Shown: positions 57,445-64,000 of the stretch, piece by piece
Numbering within the stretch: the first letter of the stretch is position 1
Layout: every line of letters begins with the position of its first letter
Assembly (NCBI GenBank): GCA_963082975.1
Contig: OY720346.1
Coordinates: forward strand, 33,445,787-33,509,786
From: Labia minor
Taxonomy: Eukaryota > Arthropoda > Insecta > Dermaptera > Spongiphoridae
DNA length: 64,000 bases
Direction: 5' to 3'
Translations under genes and position numbers: made by a program
The notes under the pieces: model-generated
Database searches by the model: none
Seen by the model: only the letters and a program-made list of their open reading frames with translations
Told to the model about the DNA's origin: nothing

Positions 57445-59230
57445 AATTATCTATCTCTGTGGCTCTAAGGAACTCACAAATTCTTGGCCGCTGCAACCAC
57501 ATTTCTCTAAATGTCCCTATTCTGAGTCTCGACCATTCAACCCCTACCTTCTCCCAGCTCTCTCTCGTCCCTTCCTACATTGTCCGCCCACCACGACCTT
57601 AGTCTTCCAAGCGGACATTTCCCAAACGGTCTCTCCACCAATATATTTTTTGCCATTATTTCCTCTCCCATTCTAATCACGTGTCCTGCTTATCGCAGGC
57701 TTCTCGATTTTATAACCCTAACAATGACTGGAGATGCATAGAGGTCATGCAATTCCTCGTTATGCAGCCATTCCCTGGTGATCTCATCTTTCTTTGGCCC
57801 ATAAATGCTGTGAAGAATCCTATTCTCAAATACTCTAAATCTACTCTCGACTCCCAGGCAGAGGGTAATTTTTCCCGGGAATCGGTAAATTTAAAAATGC
57901 ATTTCCCGGGATTCCCCTAGCCTTATCCAATTGTAATTACGATTTAAATTCTTCTCGAATATTACTATCCTTCGTGATTACAGAGCCTAAGTATTTAAAT
58001 TTTTCTACATTTTCAAATTCTAAATTTTGTATGTTAAGACTTTGTGTGTTAATACCGTTCCTCTCTATTATTAAATATTTAGTCTTATCACACTACTAAT
58101 TTTTAGCCCCACCTCTTTTCCTGCTTCGATTAGTTTTTTTAGGCTATCTATTATTGCAATTGCCAAATCTCCTATTATATTGAACTCATCTGCGTAACCA
58201 AATACTTAAATTTTTTCTATAATTGGATTGATTTTCCCACAATTTGCCTAATCACATATGCCAATACTAGATTAAATGAAATTGGTAATAGTGCGTCTTC
58301 TTGTTTTAACCCATCCCGAATTTCAAAAGATTCTGACAATTGATTCCCGCATCTTACTCTTCCTTTACTACCTAATTTGAATCATATATACTAGTTTTTT
58401 CGAAATTGCCATTAAGATTAAAATTTGAAAAAGTTTATCCCGACCTATTGAATCATATACTTTTCTAAAGTATACAAATAATTGGTCAATTCAAATATTG
58501 AATTCGCATTTCTTCTCTAATATCTGCCTTAATGAAAATGTCTGATCGATTTGACCTGAACCCGCATGGATATTCTCCTAATATTTCCTCTGTATATAGT
58601 CTTAATTTTAATAAAATAATATTGGAGAGAATCTTAAATGATGTCGTCCAAAGAGAAATTCCCCTGTAATTATTGCAGTTGGTTCTATTACCCTTCTTAA
58701 AAAGTGGGATAATAATTGCCTCCTGCCATTCTAATGGGACCTTATCCTTATGCCAGATAGAAAGAAGTACTTTGTGCATACAGTCTACTAAAGATTTCCA
58801 ATTATATTTGATTAATTCTGCCGGTATCCCATCTATTCCCGCTGCTTTGTTATTTTGGAATTTTCCCACTATCATTTCTACCTCATGTAACGTTGGTTTT
58901 TCAAGATTAATTTCTGAGTCTATTTTTAGTTTCTCATCTATTACCTAGATTCGAATTTAATGATTTTTGAAAATAGTTCCTCCATATATTTTTAATATTC
59001 CCCATGTCTGTTTTTATAACGTTATTTTAAATTATTATTATCATATCTAATTAAGTCTAACCGTGTCTGTGATAACCCTTTTTAATATTTTTAATTCCCT
59101 TGTAAAGATCTCTGTCGCAATTTTCCTGCTATTAATATATTCTCACCTATCCACTTCGCGTTTATCTATTGTAATTTTGCTTTTTTCCTATTCTCTATTA
59201 ATTCTTAACTTTCCTCATCGAACCATGTTT
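57445..59230 (-). pseudogene. RTE-like LINE, longest copy, decayed
   Basis: Reading the minus strand from about 59230 down, a broken RTE-type reverse transcriptase is visible. The best block (58875-58486, 129 codons) includes FQNNKAAGIDGIPAELIKY, then EWQEAIIIPLFKKGNRTNCN and NYRGISL...FKILSNIILLKLR, ending CGFRSNRSDIF. The catalytic box survives as FGYADEFNIIGD near 58205 (usual F.YADD). The 3' end with its shared terminus is at 57450-57560. Many stops and frameshifts: inactive. A foreign-looking segment with two TTTCCCGGGA motifs (57862-57918) interrupts it. Confidence 0.7.
57858..57918. mobile_element. Short insertion with paired CCCGGG motifs inside the LINE
   Basis: GCAGAGGGTAATTTTTCCCG begins it and it ends near CATTTCCCGGGATTCCCC. 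Repeated TTTCCCGGGA and a CAGAGGGTAA start resemble an internally collapsed hAT-type end. No target duplication was established. Confidence 0.3.
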
Positions 59231-60450
59231 TATGCTTTTTGTTATTTTTAAAGTAAAACATAACATTTTTGTAAAAATCCAGAGACACCTAAGTCTTTTG
59301 ATAAGAGGTTCGTGGTTTATTTCACCAACCTGTCTGTTGCAATAATTTTGTAATATAACATGTGTCTATTTGGTTTTCAAGTCTAATAAAAGCAGAAATT
59401 AGTTTCGACGAGGAAATAAGTTGAATCTTAAAGTGAATATAGAAAAAGATTGGTGAGTTGTATGTTTTGATCTAGGAAGAAAAAAATATTCAATTCTTTA
59501 TACTCTTACCTAAGGTGTAACTGACAAGGACAATTCATTTTTTTTATTTTTTTTTTCTCTTATAAAAAAAATATTAATAATTAATAAAAATGTTATTTAT
59601 TTATTTTTTTTATATTAAATAAAAATGAATTAGGAATTTTTTTGGTAATGTTACAAATATACATTGTATGTATATTATATAGAAAAATATTTTATATTAA
59701 AAAAATATAAGAAATATTTTTATAGAAATTTCCTTAATCTATATTTAATTAAATCTTCTCATGGAAAAGAAAATTGAATGAAAAGATGAAAGAATAAGAG
59801 GGAAATATGAAGAAAGAGAGAATGAAAATAATCTTGAAAATTGAATGAATAAAATAAGAGAGATATATTCCTGTAAACGTAATTGAATAAATAAATGAAT
59901 AGATGGTTTTAAAATAAAAACATCTAAATGTGCAAATATGATTTCTAAATTTTATATACAAATATATTAAAATATTAATAAAAAGAGAATTTACCAATAT
60001 GTTCCTATTATCCTTCTTTTCATTTTATGAAATTAAAATTTTCAAAAAATATAAAAAACTAATATGAATAATAACTTTATAAATATCAAATTATAGCGAA
60101 AAAATATTTAATTCTTCAAATATGATGTTCATGTTTTATATTCTTTGAGATTTAATTCTATTTTTAAATTTAAAATTTATTTATTTTATTTATTTTTATT
60201 TATATTTTTATCTTAATTATATATATATATATATATATACAGGTGGTTTATTATTAATTTTATACCTTCTTATACTAGAGTTACTGAGTCTTATTTAATG
60301 GAACTTCGGAATTCGCTGTTGCTTTTAATGAAGGAAACGTTTGATGAGTGCTTCCACAGAAGATTCGTAGATTCTACATGGGTTTGGGCAGATTTACTCG
60401 GGAGCCTGCGTATTCCTAAATGGTTATTTGTTCCAAATTAAAGACTATAC
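59231..60450. other. A+T-rich intergenic DNA
   Basis: TA repeat at 60218-60239. The stretch 60245-60440 is less A+T-rich and unclassified; it directly precedes a hAT end. Confidence 0.4.
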
Positions 60451-61131
60451 CAGAGGTGGGGAACCTTTTTACCATTAGAGGCCACATTTAAATTAGGCAG
60501 CAATAAGAGAGGCCGCATAAGCTGATTGACCTAAGAAAGTGACTTTTGTGAAATTATTATAGTTTTGCTATAGATTTAACAATTTATTGCATTATATAGG
60601 AAAAACAAAATATAATACTAAAAAATTTTAAATTTAATATACATATAAAATAATATAAAAATATTATAAAAAAATACAATAAAAATTTTTTTATTCACTA
60701 AGTTAATGACTTATTTGGCTTTGTTTTTTGTTTGACAGTAATTGTATATTTGGATCAAGCTTCGTAACACACAGCTTTAAATGATCCTCTAAATTTGTTT
60801 TTAATTTTGACAAGAGAGAAAATGTTGTCTCGCAACAGTAGGTACTTCCGAAGCAGGAAAGTAAACGGCGAGCATGTTTTCGAAGGCATGGATATCCAAC
60901 AGCATTTTTCCAAATTTCTATGGGATCCTTTTTAGTGTTAAAAAGGGATTTGATGATACTATACAACATTTCAATTTTTGAAGTGAAAACTTCTTTAGCG
61001 GCGTTGAGCACTTTTGCGGGATGGGGAAAAAATATAGATTTCGCGTGAGATTCCAAAACGACACCGACCAGACCCGACCGGACGACCCACCGACCGACCG
61101 ATATACGCATGCGCAATACGCCAGAATGTTA
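60451..61131 (-). pseudogene. hAT transposon, 5'-truncated, with transposase C-terminus
   Basis: The left end CAGAGGTGGGGAACCTTTTT is a hAT-type terminal repeat. On the minus strand the frame 61116-60703 encodes the hAT C-terminal dimerisation domain: IWKNAVGYPCLRKHARRLLS, CFGSTYCCETTFSLLSKLK, and DHLKLCVTKLDPNIQLL (family pattern W....YP.L...A..LL..FGSTY.CE..FS.....K....HL). The N-terminal part, including the BED finger and RNase-H-like core, is missing, and no matching right TIR was found. The upstream 61016-61116 is G+C-rich and probably not original coding. Confidence 0.65.
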
Positions 61132-61413
61132 GACACTAAACTTCTGATACATTCTTTACGAAATTTTACATATTTGCCATATTAAATATTATTATTTATA
61201 TTTACATTAATAATCAGTATTACTAAATTATGTATATATAAAATAAAATATTTTAATATATTATTATGTGTTAAATTATATTAAATTAATTTCTAATATA
61301 TTTATATAATTTAAAATTAATTTCAGAATATATATATATATATATATATTAAATTATATACTATATATAATATATTATATAATATATATTTTAATAAATT
61401 AATTTTTAAATAT
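61132..61413. other. A+T-rich DNA with TA repeat
   Basis: Nothing recognised; TA repeat at 61328-61349. Confidence 0.5.
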
Positions 61414-61434
61414 GTGTGTGTGTGTGTGTGTGTG
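61414..61434. repeat. (GT)n microsatellite at edge of family B
   Basis: About ten GT units; corresponds to the internal microsatellite of family B on the reverse strand. Confidence 0.85.
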
Positions 61435-61936
61435 ACCGTAAAAATAAAGATATATGTTTGATAATTTTTCACATGATTAATAATTGTATAAAACTGCTAT
61501 ATATAGAATTTCAGCCTGATAGAATCGCTGAAAGTACCAGAATTAATTTTTTTACACTGGAAATCTCACGCGCCAACACGTGACGTGGTGCCATCAACAA
61601 AGAGCCAAACACTCCACTATCCACTCGACTATCTCGCAAATTTGAATTTGATTAAATAATATTTATTAATTTAAATTAAATTATAATTTAATAAATATTA
61701 TTTATAACATCAAAAACATCAAAATCTCAACATCGAAAATTGAATTGCTGAAAGTACCAGAATTAATTTTTTAACACTGGAAATCTCACGCGCCAACACG
61801 TGACGTGGTGCCATCAAAAGAGAGCCAAACTTTCGCTGGTTTAATAAATATTATTTATTAATTTTAATTTATAATTGAATTAATTTAATTTAATTTAAAT
61901 TAATATATGTTATTTAATCCAATTCAAATTTGCAAG
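61433..61936 (-). mobile_element. Family B repeat, rearranged and partly duplicated
   Basis: Minus orientation. The segment containing GAAAGTACCAGAATTAATTT, the CACGCGCCAACACGTGACGT block and CCATCAA...AGAGCCAAAC occurs twice (about 61531-61610 and 61749-61830). Between them lie a piece ending ACTATCTCGC in the opposite orientation and a short ACATCAAAATCTCAACATCG piece from the 3' side. The block normally between the microsatellite and CCTCTAAAG is deleted. Confidence 0.65.
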
Positions 61937-62280
61937 ATATGCTGAATATGCTTTTAAATAAAAAAAATTTTCAAGAAAGTAATTGGAATTATTAATATTA
62001 AGAATCAATAAATAAATTTATTAAATATACATTTAAACATGTAAATTAATCTATATATAAATTTAATAAATATTCAAACAATAATTGAAACAATATAAAT
62101 AAAACGATTCAATATTTTACTTACATTGTGATTTATATTTTTATTTTTATTACAACTATTATTATGGGTATGTTATTTTTGGCAGTTTAAAAAAAATTAA
62201 AAATATTAATAAAATTTATCAAAATAATAATTTGAAAAGATTTCCAATTATTTTTATTTATTTATTGTAAATTTTTCAAT
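61937..62280. other. A+T-rich intergenic DNA
   Basis: Nothing recognised. Confidence 0.5.
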
Positions 62281-62480
62281 GTAACCATGGTAACCATAAA
62301 TAGACTTTTACCAAAATATTACTATTTAAATTAATTTTGGATAAATTAATTTTGGATTTAACTACACTAAAACCTTCCCTGGGACGCCCACAACAATCCC
62401 TGAAAGTTTCATCGCAATCGGACGGGTAGTTTTTGAGTATTTGACAGACACACACACACAGACAGACAGACAGACATATA
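62281..62480 (+). repeat. Unclassified dispersed-repeat tail with GACA microsatellite
   Basis: Ends with CCTGAAAGTTTCATCGCAAT followed by CGGACGGGTAG, then an (AC)n and (GACA)n tract at 62452-62476. This ending is typical of arthropod dispersed repeats that carry a simple repeat at the 3' side (compare GATGAAATTTGGT and (GTCC)n in family A). Family not determined. Confidence 0.4.
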
Positions 62481-62964
62481 TATATATATTCATACACATC
62501 GTATTTTTAATATTTTTGTAATAATAATCAGTTTGCTGAAAAAAATAATTATGAATTTTATATATATATATATACGTATATAAATTTCATTTTTATCGTG
62601 AAGCTGGTGCGCATTCCGTCTGCTTTCAAATTTCTTACGCACAAGTTTTCACTTCTGTCGGCCAGTCCCACGACTGCCAATTCGATTTTCTTTTTTTTTT
62701 TATTTTAAATTTTAAAAAAATTGTAAATTTTAAAATTCTAAATTTGAACACACGTTACATAATTCTAATTTTTACCCTTTTGTTTTTTCTTCTGGTTTTA
62801 ATTATCAATATCGTCTTTATACTTTTATTATCAATATTCGAGTGTGTTAATTATTTAATATTAAAAAACTAAAGGAACATATATGTATGTCAAAATATAA
62901 AATATGGTATATCAGAGGTTTGAGAAAAAACAAAACAAAATAATTCATTCCTGATTGCGGAAAC
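62481..62964. other. A+T-rich intergenic DNA
   Basis: A more balanced stretch at 62600-62690 (GCTGGTGCGCATTCCGTCTG) is unclassified. Confidence 0.4.
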
Positions 62965-63007
62965 TCTATAACAAGAAATTGCATGACCTCTATGCATCTA
63001 CAGACAT
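62965..63007 (+). pseudogene. RTE-like LINE, short fragment
   Basis: AAGAAATTGCATGACCTCTATGCATCTACAGACATTA encodes the KLHDLYASTDI block also found at 8090, 14345 and 45930. Confidence 0.5.
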
Positions 63008-63349
63008 TAATAAAAGAACAATGAATAAATAAATATAAATTATTAATTTAATAATTTAATAAAAAATAAACACGAAAATAGATTTAAAAAAACATAAAAT
63101 TTACTAATAAAAATTTATAAGAATTAACAAAAAATTAAAAGTAAAACATTAAAAAATTTCAAATATTTTAAAGAAACACAAATCAAAAAAATATCTTAAA
63201 AAAAACAATGGAATTATACATCCCTTAATGCCCTAATGCTGTTGAACTTAACGTACTTCGCCGGCTTCATTAAAGATGCCCTGTTCGTTAGCGAAAATCT
63301 TCTAAACGTTCTAATAACTATTATTAAATATTAACTTATGATTTATGGA

Positions 63350-63978
63350 TCACAAACCATCCTTAACAGACTCGGACACTCAATGTTAATTTTTGAAACA
63401 CTGTTTAGCGCCCCAAGAAGAACTAAAGGGAAAAAAGTGGATTTGGCAGGTTTTTTAATCCCCTAAATCACAATTAACTCCATTTGTATTTCTGCAGGAG
63501 CCTCGGATATATCTATTAAATGTGGTTCAAATGCCAGCATGTGACTGCTCTATATGACAGATTTTGTAAATTTTATTTTGTAATTTTAATTTATTTTCAA
63601 ATAAATATTTTCTATGTAAACATAGAATATTATTCGTTTCTTTTAGATATGTAAATTAGATAAACATTGTGTAATTTTCAGTAAAGTAAAAAATTATTTA
63701 TTTAAATATAAAACCAATATTTCGGCAATACTCTGAAAAAAGCATAATTGATTTCTGGAATTCTGAAATCTCCGATAAATAATTTTTTCACTTGCCTGAA
63801 AATTTTACAATTTTTTAATTCTTAATAATCCTTCTAAATAAAAAAAGAAAAAACACAGACACATAAGCCGGCTTTTTTTCGTTTAGTTCATTCTTATTGC
63901 AACTTGGGGGTGTGCTAAAAACTGTTTAAAAAATTAACATTTAGTGTCCAAGTCTAAAACGGATGGTCTATGGGCCAG
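63350..63978. mobile_element. Candidate DNA transposon with about 70-bp diverged inverted ends
   Basis: The left arm (63350-63420) contains ACCATCC, ACTCGGACACTCAATGTTAA and CTGTTTAGCGCCCC. The right arm (63903-63978) contains the inverse of these with about 80% identity by eye (reverse: ACCATCC, ACTTGGACACTAAATGTTAA, TTTTTAGCACACCCCC). The interior of about 480 bp shows no transposase. No target duplication could be assigned, so superfamily is unknown. The right end lies close to the window end. Confidence 0.5.
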
Positions 63979-64000
63979 AGACTCGTTTATGCGTGTTAAA

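Overview
The window is nuclear DNA of an animal, very A+T-rich (by eye about three quarters or more) and gene-poor. An arthropod is most likely, because it carries DD41D and mariner transposases, an RTE-like LINE, tRNA-derived SINEs and Helentron/DINE-1-like repeats. I cannot name the species. Nothing bacterial or organellar is present: no operons, rRNA, CRISPR array or convincing functional tRNA. Nearly everything recognisable is a transposable element or its remains, separated by A+T-rich DNA and TA, CA, GA or pyrimidine-rich simple repeats.

The centrepiece is a complete, apparently young Ty3/gypsy LTR retrotransposon at 27675-32479. It has two 286-bp LTRs that look identical, an intact gag (378 codons) and an intact pol with protease, reverse transcriptase, RNase H, integrase with exact DD35E spacing and a GPY/F module. 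There is no env and no chromodomain. Two details stand out. Pol lies in the -1 frame of gag, joined through a correctly phased canonical slippery heptamer TTTAAAC directly before the gag stop. The primer-binding position is not recognisably tRNA-complementary; instead its first 11 nt are an exact reverse complement of an 11-nt LTR segment starting about 24 nt downstream of a TATA box. That is the layout expected for Tf1/sushi-style self-priming.

Two abundant non-autonomous families shape the rest. Family A (about 610-635 bp; at 3500, 5640, 10650, 15984, 19711, 34593, 38279, 50598, 52366 and 56143) and family B (at 12121, 19518, 49712, 52074 and 61433) share one architecture: short inverted subterminal repeats, a 3' hairpin, an internal variable microsatellite and, for A, insertion between T residues. 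I infer both are Helentron-associated (HINE/DINE-1-like) elements. They are nested: A in B twice, and a hAT MITE with an exact 8-bp target duplication inside the same B copy.

Left part (1-19.5 kb): a Helitron-like repeat at 300-953, A copies, RTE-like 3' ends, two tRNA-derived SINEs, an internally deleted mariner (9540-9959), a B copy and a decayed DD41D element (17749-18633). Middle (19.5-33 kb): the nested A/B/hAT cluster, about 6 kb without recognisable features, then the LTR retrotransposon. Right part (33-64 kb): mariner, hAT, pogo/Tigger-like and RTE relics, a perfect 29-bp-TIR MITE (44368-44483), and a remarkable near-perfect 330-bp-arm hairpin made from a DD41D element (40187-40971). 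Possible host coding sequence is scarce: a candidate minus-strand exon at 53546-53804, a possible terminal exon at 54594, and a broken unidentified ORF at 37010-37568; all are tentative.
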